DNA of 64,000 nt, taken from Aplysia californica (taxonomy: Eukaryota > Mollusca > Gastropoda > Aplysiida > Aplysiidae). The DNA is taken from the NCBI RefSeq assembly GCF_000002075.1, contig NW_004798335.1, positions 13,169 to 77,168 on the forward strand, written 5' to 3'. The notes below the pieces were generated by a model. The model saw only the letters and a list, made by a program, of their open reading frames with translations, ran no database searches and had not been told where the DNA came from. The translations under genes and the position numbers were made by a program. Below are positions 13,401-27,688 of the stretch, one piece after another (positions within the stretch are counted from its first letter, which is position 1; each line of letters begins with the position of its first letter).

Positions 13401-16400
13401 TGTCAGTCTCTGTATACTGAATATGAAGCCTTTTTTCATCTCCCAGATCAGTTTGCCACTGTGTAGCTATTACTAAACGTTTAATTATATTGTACACCAC
13501 CCAATCAAAAATTCAAAATTTAATAATTCCCTACCGTAAAGTATATCCCTACCACACCAGTAAAATATTAAGACACACCCTCCACCCTTCCTTGATTCCA
13601 AACATATTAACCACATCTCTCTTTTGTTGCATATCAAGGAAGTAAAGAGCTAAAAGGATGGGAGTAGTACTTGGGCATTCAACTTTCTTTTTGTCTCCCA
13701 CCCAGGCAAAGCTGTATCATGCGTACTACTTTAAAACTGTCTGTCAAGATGCAAAAGGTCATTGCTTATCACCAGAGTGTTTTATCCCTATGCTCAGGTC
13801 GCCCTGGTGAGCCCGGTATCCCTGGCCAGACCATCCAAGGAGACAAGGGAGAGCGTGGAGGTCCTGGACTGCCTGGCTTGGATGGAGCACCTGGACTCCG
13901 AGGACCCGATGGTCAGTTCTGGAGTAGTACTGTTGGGTTACCCCTTGACCAGAAGTTTCCTAGCAACATGTGAAGGCATCTCACTTTTAAAAAATGATAA
14001 TACATAAGAGATAAGTAGCATTGCCATAGTGAATATCCCTGATCAACAGCAAGCTCTTTGTGTTTAAAAATCTCTCTTTTTTTTTTCATGATAAAATTGA
14101 TGATGATAATCATGACAATAATATTACTTATAGTATGGTATAAATACAGATAAAAATATTAGCAAAATTGAATAAAAAATGTGTGATGCTGAAAATATTA
14201 ATAGTAATAATGATAATATTGTTAGAGATAATGCTGGTAGTATCAGTAATAATAACAATCCTCGTAATCACCACGAATATTTTGAAATTGGAATGGTAAT
14301 AAAATGATAATATTTATGATAATCATTATAATGATACTCTGACTATTGAGGATAATTAAACAATGATAAAAATTATTATAACAAAAACAATATCAATAAG
14401 AAATAATAATGATGATAATGATAATGATGATAAAATTAATAATGATAATAATAATAACAATAATAATAATGATAATAGTAATACCATTATTGTTATAACA
14501 ATGAAAATAATAATAAAGATAATAACAATAATAATGATGTTAACAGTGCTAATAAAAACAAAACTAATAACAATAATACCATCATCAATCGTTCAGGACC
14601 CTCTGGACTTCCCGGCATTACTGGAGAGAAAGGTTACGGTGGAGAGCCTGGACTGCCCGGTCTGCCCGGCCGTGACGGAGCCCCCGGAGAGCCCGGACCT
14701 ATTGGAGAGACAGGACCCCGTGGAGAGTCCGGTCTGCCCGGTCTTGACGGTATCCCAGGTGAGAGGGCATGACATTCCAACAAGAGAAGTCAGCTCAGCC
14801 TGTACTTCTACTGTGTTGGCTCAAGTGGGCCGTAACATGCTGAGCTATTTAATGCTTTTGAAAGTCGTAAGACAAGGTTTCTGTCTTCCTTTTTTAGTGC
14901 ATTTGTTTATTATTATGAGTCGGAACTGGAAAGGTATTTCAGATTATCTGTGTATTCTGATGATATTTACACAGGGTTTTGGTTTGAAAAAGTGGAAGGT
15001 GCCATTTAACAAACTGATATTTATCTTCTTGAGGAGTATTTTATCTTTGAAATTTAATTTTTATCATTTAATTTCATATAAAATGTACAATTGAAATTAT
15101 CCAAATAAGTCACCTATTGTCAAGGAGCAAAATGATTGTCTTAGACAATGTCATTATAATAAAGAAAAATGAAACACAAGGGAAGAAGTAGGAAGCAGTC
15201 ATTTTAGCAGATTGGTGTCTTGGACAGGTGGCTGTAAGAACAGATCCAACTGAACATATATTTATCATTTTAATGAACGTTTTATCATTCAAATAGTATC
15301 ATTTGATGTTTCGTCTTTTATTGTAATATATATTTCAGTTATGTCTACGGAGATTGGTTAGGTTTTCAGGACAACTTAAAATTTTCATTCTACTCATATT
15401 GCTTATCGTTTTGCGTTTGTCTCCTACAACAAGAAGTCATCTTAGAATTTTCTCAGGATCTTATTTAGGATGAGAAATTCTCTCATATTCTGCTTACTTT
15501 GCTGATTGTCTTGCATCATTTGTGTTCCAGGAACTGCTGGCATCAAGGGTGAGGGTGGTCTGCCTGGCCTGCCTGGACTGAGTGGTGCCAAGGGAGAGCC
15601 TGGAGAGTCTGGCCTGCCTGGACAGAGTGGACTTCCTGGTCTGGATGGACCCAGAGGACCTCCTGGACGCCCCGGAATGGACGGACTGCCTGGATTCCCA
15701 GGTACAACATAACGTTTGATTTGAGTCAGGTGGCGGGGGAGGATAATGTTCAGGGATGCTAACAACGAATAGTTATTATTTTCAAAATGTGCCCTCTCTT
15801 TATCCCCATATTAGTTCTGTCAATTAAACCGTCTATTTGTTTACAAATGCAATTTAATAGATCTTAAAGTATTTTCACAATATCCCAGTGACATCCTTGG
15901 ATGTTGCACTGCAGAGACCAGCTATGTTTGCTCTGCAAAATATCTCTGAGTGTGAAATTAAGTGTTACATAATGTTTCATATTTTATGCATTTATGGATG
16001 TTTGCCATCTTAACCTAAATTACCCTGCTCGGAACAAATACAAAATTAGTATTTTTCTTTTGGTACTTTCTTTTTTTTGGTGGTATATTTCATTTTCTTT
16101 TCTTTGTGTGTTTCTTTATATCATTCTTTCAAAAAGGAGATGTCACGCAAAATGAATAACAGTTTTCGCATCTCCAGAAACGTGTGTTATTCATAAAATG
16201 GGCTACTCTAGCCACTAGTCTTGTTATTTTTGTCACTCATTTAGACCCGTTTTGCTTTAGCCCTCACAAATGCACAAATCAACACTCATACGAGCCTTTA
16301 CTGGTGTCCACTCTAGGTGAGTGGATGAAGGACCGGTGCTCTAGTATGATTTGTTCCCGATTTCCTGTTGAACACCCACCATTTTTACCTCCTCTCTTTC

Positions 16401-19400
16401 TTTTTTTTGTATGTTACTCTGTTGTAACACCTCTAATCTTCAGCACTTATCTGACCTATTTGTTTTGCAAGTGCCGTAAAACTCTTACTAAATCCAAATT
16501 CCAGGTGAGAAGGGAGATGTCGGTCTGTCTGGACTTCCTGGTGAGCCTGGACGTGACGGTGGCCCTGGCGCCAACGGTGTCCCTGGATTCAAGGGAGCTA
16601 AGGGCAACTCTGGTCTGCCTGGAGAAAATGGACTGCCTGGACTTGATGGTGAGTCACACTGATTCCTTTAACTCTTTAAGGATAGAGCTGCCACATAATA
16701 TATAGAAAACAGAACTGAAAAATCAGAATGAATAACAAAGTTGAGCTTCATTTTTTTAACGTGTTCTAAAACAATGTGTCTTCAAGCGTGCAAAATGCGT
16801 GTCCTCAATGAGTTAACATTCTCACATACAGGCTTGTTATAATGTTCCTGTATCTTTCTGTGGTTGGAGATTATAGCATTTTGAATCTTGTCCAATCAAA
16901 GGTTCGCAAGACCCTGAGATAACTTGTTTAGCCAATGTGTGTATTTCAGTTTATCATCTCAGTCCATCCCTTTAACATGTAGTGTGGTTACTTGTTAAAT
17001 GCTGGGGGGGGGGTGTTAAAAATAATTTCGGTAGCTGAATGCCTTACAGAATCCTTGTTCAGTTAGAAACTTAACCCTCAGAAGAAAAGCTAAAAATTGG
17101 AGATTAAAAAACACTCTAGATATGAGTTTTTTCACCACAATGTTTACAAAAGTGGAAAAATGGAGACATAATATACTCTTTTGTGAGACCATTGCTCCAA
17201 GCAAGGGTTGCTGTTCACATCTACTCATTTGAGTTAAAAATTCATCAAAACTTGATGAGTAATAGAGTTTTAGGTACATAGTGACTCTACACTCTCAAAG
17301 ATACCAGTTTCTAGATCAATCCTGAAATCCAGATTTCTAAAATTGTTCAGATTTTGTAAAATACTCTTTCTTTTACATCTATTTATATTTTTATCCCTTT
17401 TTGCGAGTCATTTTCAAATTCATATGAAAATACCATGGATACAAAATGCAATAGACAATTATTATATGATCTGCAAATTTTTAATCTTCACACACACATT
17501 TCCGTGGAATCTGAAAAGTTCAGTGTATTTTTTAGTCGCCAGTAGGTGCCTCTTCACGCTAGGGCTGGGCAATGAGTCGCTTTAGCAAAATCCGGATATG
17601 TTAGTGCACCTCTTCGGCAAATAATATGATGTGAACCGCCCCGGCAAATGGGTTAGAACCACTTCGACAAATGGGTTAGCGTCACTTCAACAAATGGGTG
17701 CACCCACTTCGGCAAACAGGTCAGAAAAGAGAGTTAAGACTCTGATTTCGGATAATGTCTTATTGAGAATTATCCGTTTATCCGGATATTTATCCGGATT
17801 TTGCCCACCTCTACCTCACACTGCTCCAGCTGTGACAACATAAATAATGCATAACCACTTTACTGTTGTCATGCCTTCACTTTATCCTACTTTGCATTGC
17901 CAATCTTTACGTTGTTCAGGTGTGAAGGGAGAAAGTGGTCTGCCTGGACTGCCCGGACAACCTGGTGTTGATGGTGAGCCTGGTCGCCCTGGACCTTCTG
18001 GCCTTAAGGGATCTTCTGGACTTCCTGGACTGCCTGGACAAGATGGACAACCAGGTAACGGCATGTGATAGACAAAGCTTGCGAATTTTTTGTAGAAAAG
18101 CATTTTAAAAAAAATTTTTTTTTCGGGGGGGGGGGGGAGGGGGGCAAATATATTGGGGGGAAAGTGTTTAGGAATATCGTAGAGTCTGGTAGAGAGAGTG
18201 TGTATGTGTGTGTGTGTCTGTGTTCTAGGAATATTCATTATTGTTGTATGTGACCTGAAAAAATGTCTCATTATGAGACCAATAAAGTTTTTTATCATTG
18301 TCAATGTGAACAAAACTCCATGTGGGTGGTTGGCATGTGCTGTGGTGTGGTTTGCTCCTTCTTTTTTTATCAAATATCTATTATCCTTATCTCTCCTGCT
18401 TCTTTTCTTTGTTTGGTAATACCTCTGATTTTTCGCAATACTATGATCTATTTGTGTTGTAAGTGCTATAAATTTCTGACCAAAACTAAAATGAGCCCCA
18501 TGTTGTGTTGAACAGGTCTGCCCGGTCTGGATGGTCTGAAGGGAGATGTAGGAGAGCCTGGGTTCGGAGAGCCAGGCCGCCCCGGCAGAGATGGAGAAAG
18601 AGGAGCTGATGGAGAGCCAGGCTTCCAAGGACGTCCCGGAGAGAAGGGAGATGGTGGCCTGCCAGGATTCCCAGGACAGAATGGTGATAAGGTGAGTCCA
18701 GCAACCAAGGGTGGTTTCAGGACAGTTGTGTATAAGTTGTACACTCAAACCTGTCCAAGACAAACTCCCCCATTGTGGAGGAGAAAAGTGGTTGTTTTAG
18801 ACATCATGGAAGTTTGGATGTTGGCATTATGATATTTTTTTTAACGCAAGGGAGGAAGTGGGAGATAGTAGTTTGTGACAGGCATTTGTCTTGGACAGGT
18901 GTATTTCAAGGGCATCTTGTTTTGAACTTGTATCCCCTGCAATAGAAGTTCTAAGTCTCTTGTGACTTCACCAACTAGCCCCCACCCCCACCCCCTTACT
19001 TTTCCCATCCAGCTATTGACTAAAGATGGAGGTTAGATGGATATGAATGTTCAGAGTGTTCTCTTTTTTTTTCTTTTTTTTTTGTCTGTGAGTCACTTTC
19101 ATTATCCTAATTCTGTGTGTCCTCAGGGTATTTCTGGTGAGCCTGGTCGCCCTGGACTGCCTGGTATTGATGGACTTCCAGGACCTGAGGGTAAGTTGGG
19201 GAGAAAGTTTAGGAGGTTCTTAAGGAATTATTTGGCTCAGTTTTCAAAGCAGGACACTTCTTTAACAAACTTTTCAAAATGTTTTTGTTCTGGCAGAAAC
19301 TTGAAATATTTTGAAAACGCTATACTTTAGTTTGATTTTTATAATAAGATACCATTTCAGAGTGTACACAAGGAAGCTTTTCTGTACACTTTGTCTCATT

Positions 19401-20452
19401 TCTGGGGGAGAGGGTGTCCTCGTAATAGGATGCTGACTGCAAGATAATCTGTTACAATACCCATTCTCTCATCTGACATTGCTTGTAGTTTTTTCATCTT
19501 TTATCAACAACACTACGAAACATAAATGAAGCAGTTGAGCTGTTATTGTTAGAATAGGTACACTGTTTTGAAATGAGTACAAAGTTCAGGATGAAACAAA
19601 TAAGTTGGGCGCTCTGTTAACTCAGTCAGTAAAGCACCTGGACATGGATGGCTGGTGCCTTTATAAATAAATAATTGATTATCATCATCACTCAGTCAGT
19701 ATCACGCTGGACTACGGAGCAGATGGCCCTTGTCTGATTCCCCATCAGGGCATTTTGGAACCTGTGTTGCTTTGCAGAGTTTTCAAGGCTCTCAATCCAA
19801 TTGACTCTGGATTATCCAAGATGGACATTAAATCTGGAGGTCCCGCCTCTTAAATAGCCTATGTTGAGAGGGATGTTAAACCCTTACACTGACTCACTTC
19901 CCAAATAACTCTTCATAACAACTGTTGGTGGTTGGCGGGTACTCATATGTGGTTTGCTCCACCTTTCCTTTCAAACAGCTATCTCTTATCTGTATCTCTC
20001 CTCCTTTTCTATGTATATTACTCTCTGGTAACATAACTAACCTTTGGCATTTACACAACCTATTTGTGTTGCAAATGCAGTAAAAACTCTTACTTAAAGT
20101 AAATTAAACAACAACTGTCACCATTGACCCCCTCAGGTCAGCCTGGTGCTCCTGGTGATAATGGCTTCCCCGGCTTGAAGGGAGACCCTGGACTGAGAGG
20201 CCTGGACGGTCGCCCCGGAGAGTCTGGAGTGCCCGGAGACAAGGGCGAGCCCGGTATGCCTGGATTCCCCGGACTGAAGGGAGATCGTGGACGCGATGGA
20301 CGTGATGGAGAACCAGGTGAGGACATTGTCTAGTACAGAATCTGCTGTAAGAGTAGACTGGAATCATCATCATCATCATTGTTGAAAAAGCAGTGTAGGG
20401 TGGGAGATTTTTTATTAATTTTCAGTCAGTAAATATAAATATTTAAAAAATA

Positions 20453-20513
<61 letters not shown>

Positions 20514-23500
20514 CTAGCCTTGTCAACCATTTGTGCACAACGGATGAGTTATTTGTCTGATAGATGTCAGCTGGAAGTGGAAATTTTCTTTTTCACAATC
20601 GCCTTATAAGTCTATGTAAACTAAATAGGAATAGTGAAATATGCGTCTTTACTCCTCATTTGGAATATGTGTTCTTATCATACCTCCCATTTCTTCTTCA
20701 TAATACAGTCAACTTCTGCAGGCTTGGAGGTTGATTTTACATCTTCTGATACCTGTCGCCATGGCCTTGTACATTCAATTATGGGTCACTCCTTGCCACT
20801 TTAGACCTCCATACATTTTCCCCGGCCTCTGCTTTGATGTATTGTTTTATCCTATATAAAACACAACCTTCTGTACCGTACCTCATTGTTTCTTATATTG
20901 ATGTTATTGTTGTAGGTATTCCTGGAGTTAAGGGTGACTCTGGACAGCCTGGCTTGCCTGGACTGAGAGGATTAGACGGAACTAAGGGCAATGCTGGATT
21001 CCCTGGCGAGCCTGGAATCCCTGGTAAGTCTGCTGGTCAAGAAGGCAAAAGGGGGAAAAATAGATGTCGTACTGTAAACCAAACTGGTAATATCTAACAG
21101 TTCTCCGTGGATCTAAACTACTTTTTTCTGTCCTCTGTTTCAGTAAATAATAATATGTTTACAAAGATTCACAGGGATTCATGGACAGAACCTTATGTCA
21201 AGTTTGGTTGGGGATTTTTTCTTTAAATATATTATCTGTGCTCTTGTTTTCGGGTTGCTTTACAAGGAGTTTTGTATTATTCTTCAATTTAAGTAAATCC
21301 TTCATGCTCTGAGTTTTGTTTTTTTTAATGAATAGTATGCTGTCATGATTTTTTTTCCTTCTCAATAGTGATGCATTTTGTTTTTGTTAAGGTGAACCTG
21401 GAGTTGATGGCCTGAAGGGACAAGATGGTCTGCCTGGACTCCCAGGACCCAAGGGAGATAGAGGTAACTTGTCTCACACCTTTCTCTTTCTTTCTTTTAT
21501 TTTGATGTGGCAACTATACGCCTAAAATAGGTATGTTCTCTGTTTTATTTTGTTTTTTAATCAATTGGAAAGTTGTTTCCAAGTTCGGCAATTAAAAAAA
21601 TAGCCTGGCATTTTTTTTAATGCATTTTTTAATTATTGGAGTTAAAGTGAATGGTTGGTGAGGGTTTGTTAAAGAGAATGTTACGTGGCCCTTGATTACT
21701 TCCCTGGTCTTGTTTTCTGGCTGTCTGCCTATTTTAGACGCATTTTAAAGACTTGCTTGCCTATCTTCTAAAAGATATCTGTCCCATTTGTGCTCATAAG
21801 AGGATATATCAATTTTTTTATTTTTTATTTTTTTGTGCACCCTGCATTTTTTAGAAGGGTATCCATGTACTGAGCTGATAAAAAAAACATAATATATGGA
21901 TTTATCTTTCCTGTATCTTTTGCATTCATTTGTTTTCGGATATCTTGACTTACCCCTCATTGTACAATCTTTCCCCACCCCACCCTCTGTAGGTTTGTCT
22001 GGTAATGATGGACTGCCTGGTCTGCCTGGTATGTCCACTCAGGGCTTGAAGGGAGAGCCTGGACGTGATGGTGGCTCCGGACGTGATGGATTCCCCGGAC
22101 AGAAGGGAGAGCCAGGTGAGCAGCCATTTTTCTCTATTGTACATGACTGTTCCACTGTGGCTCAGTGAGCAGACATTTCTCTTATTTATTACACACGACG
22201 GTTCCACTGTGGACTGGTGTAGCGGCAGTGACTTAGTGGTTAGGCTCTCAGACCTACAACCATAAGGTCGTGGGTTCAAGTCCCATCACAGGCCTGACGT
22301 TGCGCCTGTGGCAAAGGCACTTTACACCAGTTTTTCTCACTTTGCCCTGGTGGGAATGGGTACCCGGCTATAGACAGTGAAAAATGAGGTCAAACCCAGG
22401 TCATGATACCTTTGGGCACGGAGCACAGCCAAGAGATGTTAGTCCTCATTGTTAAGTTTTGTGCACCTATAACAACATCAGTTCGTACTGAAGCTGGGAA
22501 AGTCGGTGAAATAAACAAATAGTCAGTAGGAGAGGTAAATGTGTTTAACGGCAATATGATTTTTATTGTAGATAAGTAAAAGAGGAAATTTGACTTCCAG
22601 CATTAGTTAGTTATCGCATTTCACCTTTTCCGAAATTAAGATTAAATTATTATAAATATGAAATTTCCTTCTTAAAGAATTCACATTTTTCTTTCTGAAA
22701 ACTCTGGTCTTGTTCAATCTCAAATTGCTAGTGTTGTTGTTGTTAATCCAGTACCACTTGAGTGTGAGCCATTTGGCTCAATGCCGTGTTAGAAAAGGTG
22801 GAGGTCTTTGACATTCTTTTTTTTTTTTAAACAGCGGGTAATGTCTGTTGTAAGGACAGGGGGGGGGGGGGGGGGGAGAAGTTACCATCAAGAATCCTCT
22901 AGTTAAGAATGTTCAATGAACAGATGTTGAACTGTTTTGTAGAAGTCATCACAAAGTAAACACATTGGTCGGTTTTGTGGATTGATCCTGTTAAGGTGGT
23001 AGTTTGAGGTATGTTCTGTTTTTAGAAGTGTCAATATTGTAAACATCTGTCCTATGCAGGTCTGCCTGGTCTTGATGGTCTGCCTGGAAGCAAGGGAGAT
23101 CCTGGAGATGTAGCCCAGCCTGGACTCAGAGGATTCAAGGGTGAACCTGGATCTTCTGGACTGCCAGGTAAACTTCTTACTCACTTACATAATGTTTCTA
23201 AACTTCCAGGTAAACTTCTTACATACTAACATACTGTTTCTGAACTGCCAGGTAAACTTTTTTACGTACCTAGACTTGGTTGTTGTTTTCATTTCGTTTT
23301 CACTCAATTTTGTAACAGAATTTATTCAAGTCTCAGTTATTCAAACTTTTTTTTTCTCACACTTGACGTTTCTATGTCTCTGACTTCTTTTACTCAATTA
23401 TAATTTAGACAAAATGTATTTTCCTGGATTAGATTATTAAAAGTCCATTAAATTACTCCTGCCCAGTTTACTCTTGCCCCTTTATTTTAGCTCAGTTTCT

Positions 23501-26500
23501 TCTTGCCCCATTTACTTCTGGCTCATTTACTCTTGACTCATTACTCATTCTCCCCATTTACTCATGACCTATTTACTCACTCTCTCCATTTACTCTAGCC
23601 CAATGAACTGATACCCTATTTAGTCTTGTCCTATAAATTATTTACTCTTACGTGATGGACTCTGGCCCCATTTTCTCTTGCTCCTTGTACTCTTGCAGCA
23701 TTAATGTTTGACACCTCCCCCCAACCCTCTCATCAATCTCATCTCCCCCAGGACTGGATGGCCCACCAGGTGAGGATGGAGCCCCTGGTCTGCCTGGCTT
23801 CCCCGGACTGAAGGGAGACCAAGGCCTGGACGGAATCCCCGGAGACAATGGACGCCCAGGTCTCCCTGGAGCAACTGGACCTAAAGGTAAAATAATTGAT
23901 AGCGTTTTCCTCCCCACACACCTTACTTTTTGTTCTCAAATAATGTATACATTTTTCTATCAAGACAGCTATTACTGTCTACTCTCAAACAATTCATAAA
24001 TTTTTCTACCTAGTCAGCTGCTAATTTGTTTTTCCCCCAAAAATGTATACCTTTTCTACCAGACAGCTGAAAGTTTGATACTTTTTTCTACCATTTGTAC
24101 CAATCAGCTGTACTTTTTTCCCTCTGATAAATGCTTTTTATTTTTCATTTACACTCACAAAACTGGTCCTTTGTTGTTGATACTCAGGATTTGATGGCCG
24201 ACCTGGTGCCCCTGGCCTGCCTGGTCCTAAGGGCGACCCTGGACTTCCTGGTCTGACCGGTGGCCCTGGACAGAAGGGAGATGTTGGCTTGAATGGACTT
24301 CCTGGTGAACCCGGACCCAGAGGTGAGTTGACCACTCAGTTGCCTACAGGCAGAATAAATCTTATATCAGAAGTCAAAAGTGTAAAGTGAAGATGGGCAG
24401 TACACTTGAGTGTTGCTCACATTAACTTGGGAGATTTATGACTAGAATAAAAATGAAAATTTTCCCCAAATAAGGCCACAGTTTAAAAAAAAAAAGAAGT
24501 GGTTTCTGAGTTTACCTGGATTTGACAAGTCAGCGACAGTATTTTATTGAGCAGGCCCCATGTTATACCAAGGACACGCATCTCCTTTAACTGCTTGAGG
24601 ACACAGCAGACAGATACATCTGAATAGCAGACCAAAAGCAATGATGCGGCACATCTTGAACCATCATACACAAATAAGAAACACAATTATGCATTTTTCG
24701 TAGCATGCATGTTGTTTCCTGCCTTTTTTATGTTAAAGAAATAGAAACAGAATTGAAAAATCAGTATGAATAATGGAAGTAATATTTCTTTTTATACATA
24801 CCCAAATACAGTTCAATTCAAGCTATATCAAATAGCTAGAATGCACATTCTGAAAGAGTCAAGAAACTGAGTAGACAAAAGTGCCATACATTTTGTAGTC
24901 CCGTGTCCCGAAATGCACCACATACTAATTTGTGTGGGCAGAAGCATGTTTTCCAATCCCAGCATCAAAATGTTATAAACATTATTTTTTTTAATGTTAC
25001 GTTTAAAGTGCCACTGAGAAGGCTGATGTCTGTCCTAAAACACTCATTACCTTGTTCCAACCCCACAGGTGACGACGGACTCCCAGGTCTTCAAGGAACC
25101 CCAGGTGTCTGTGACTACCGCTTGATCCCAGCTGGACCCAAGGGAGACCCTGGTCTTGATGGACTCAATGGCTTGCCTGGACTCCGTGGAGAGCCCGGTC
25201 TTCGGGGACCACCAGGTAACATAGTAATAATAATAGATAACATCTGTACAGCTCTTTGAGCTTTACAATCTATATTATTACCCTAGAAGACCTGATAGCA
25301 ATCTGAAACAATCTCAACTTCCTGGGAAGCTTACAGTACAAGCTGCCATTTTTATAGGCGCTAAAACACCAACATACCCCTCTAGCTTTTTACATGAAAC
25401 AATAGCTGGTGAAGAAAAAGATAAAAGATGATCAAAAGGATAATACAGTGGAACTCGGATTCAACGAGGTCGCCGGGCCTGACCTAAAATCTCGTTGAAT
25501 CCGAGTGTTCATTATAGCAAACACGAGGTTTAGAGTAGATAATTACAGGCACTGAGCAAGTAATGTATAAAGAGAAGTCACAAGTAGTGCCTGAAATGCC
25601 TGCATATTATGAGCTGCGTAAAAAAGACCGATTCATTCAAATGCGCACGCCTGTGTCATCTCAATTGTTTTCCAAAAAGTTGTGCTGCTGTGTGTGGAGA
25701 GCCTAGCATACGACAACTTTTGATTCCATAGACTAGCGCACAATTCACTACGTAGATCTATGTCAAGACTAGATTATCATTGTAATTATGATCAGTTGCC
25801 GAGGGGGAAAAAAGACTGTGACGCGTTTGTATCTGCGACGTTCAACACCCGGACCACTAGTGCCCCCCTCCCCCCCCCCGACACGCACACACAGCCACAT
25901 GTGTGCAGGCCACCCCTCCCGAACCCCGACACACACCGGAGTACACACGTGCGCATGCTAACAACGCATGTGTTGGCATGAAAAAAGGCCTGGTTGAATC
26001 CGGGTTATTTCTATTGATTTTAAAGAAGAAAAAAAACAGGGAATCTATCTCCTCTCGTTGAATCCGAGTTCTCGTTGAATCAAAGTTCCACTGTAATGAA
26101 GATGATAAGGATAATGATGATGATCATGATAAATCATGATGCAAACTGTTTTTCTTTGGGGGGGGGGGGGGGGATGTTAAGCCATTATAATAACCATAAT
26201 AAAAAAATTTTATGTACATCAACTGACTGAAAATTACAGAAGACTTTCCTTCCCCTCTTTTCTTTCTATGCACTGACATCCCCTTCTTTTCTGAGCCTTT
26301 ATGAAAACATCTTACGTATTTAAATCCAGGGACACTCATACAGCACTTAAGAGTTTCCCATTAGATAAATATTATGGTTAGAGTTCTTTACAAAACAACA
26401 CAATAATAGAATGGTTCAAATACACTTCAAAACAACATGGTAATGGAAACAAACACACTACAAATAATAACTGGCGTGTAACTTCCAGGTCTGGTTGGTC

Positions 26501-27639
26501 CTGAGGGAGATAAGGGAGCTGCTGGTGTTCCTGGCTTCCCCGGAGAGATCGGTGTGCAAGGAGAAAGAGGTCGCGATGGTCTTCCAGGTGTTGATGGTGT
26601 CCCAGGTAAGTTCGTCTGGAGCTAGCTAAGTTGCATAATTATATGGTCATTTTAGGTGGGAGGGCTTTTCTTATTATTTAGAAAAGAGGGTGTTTGTTTC
26701 GGATGGGGGTTTTTTTTCTTTATTTTGTTAGGGGTTTGTTTTTTTCTGTTGCCAATTTCAGAGAAGAGAGAGGTTTGTTCTTGTTTTGTTTTCTTATTTA
26801 TTGTTGTTGCTTAATTGTCTGTACAGACATATTATATGGATGGTAATTGTCTCATTTGTATCACTTTAAGTTTTAAGGTTTTTGTTTGATTCCTTCTTTT
26901 AATTGTAGAAAATTAGGGTCTGTTGATATGATGATCAGAAACCAGCTCTTATTCTTTCCTTGAAACCTTTCCTTTTTTTTCTCCTTGTCCTGATGTAACC
27001 AGAAAGAAAAGTTTGTTCATGCTGAAATCGTTACTCATTTATTCCGTCTCTCCTGGTGATAGCAGAAGTAAAATTTGTGCTCATCCTGAAACCCGTGTTC
27101 TTTCTCTCCTTGTCCTAGTGTGTACAAAAAACAGAAAATTTGTTTATACTAAAATTATCATTCTGTTCTCTCTTTGTCCTATTATGTATAATAAGCAAAG
27201 CGCTTATGCTAAAAAAAAAAATTTCTCCTTGTCCAGGGGTGTGCAAAAAACAGTAAGCTTGTTCTTTCTAAAATTATCATTCTCTTCTTTCTTTGTCCTA
27301 CTGTGTACAAAGAGCAAAAAAATTGTTCATGCTAAAATTATCATTCTCTTCGCCCCTTGTCCTGATGTATGCAGGCAGCGAAGGTCCCAAGGGTAACCGC
27401 GGTCCCCCTGGTGTGCCAGGAGCAACCCCACCAACTGGCTACTTGATGGTTCGTCACTCCCAGTCTCGCGATGTGCCACAGTGCGCTCCTGGACAGTCCA
27501 AACTCTGGGACGGATACAGTCTGCTGTACATTGAGGGCAACGAGAAATCTCACCACCAGGACCTTGGTAAGATTTATAAACAGTGTGCGAATGGGTGGGG
27601 GAGTGATTTTGAGTTAGTGAGTGTTTGATCAGTGTGGGT

Positions 27640-27688
<49 letters not shown>

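Noticed and set aside
12889-13476. 195-codon open frame in intron 15
   Set aside because: Cys/Phe/Ser-rich with no domain, no conserved motif and no fitting splice sites. The stretch has weak internal repetition instead.
22219-22290. Possible tRNA gene
   Set aside because: A and B boxes are present but there is no good acceptor stem, and the sequence is repeated elsewhere with the same downstream body, so it is a SINE head.
23455-23700. CRISPR-like array
   Set aside because: Degenerate direct repeats without unique spacers of constant size, in an animal intron.
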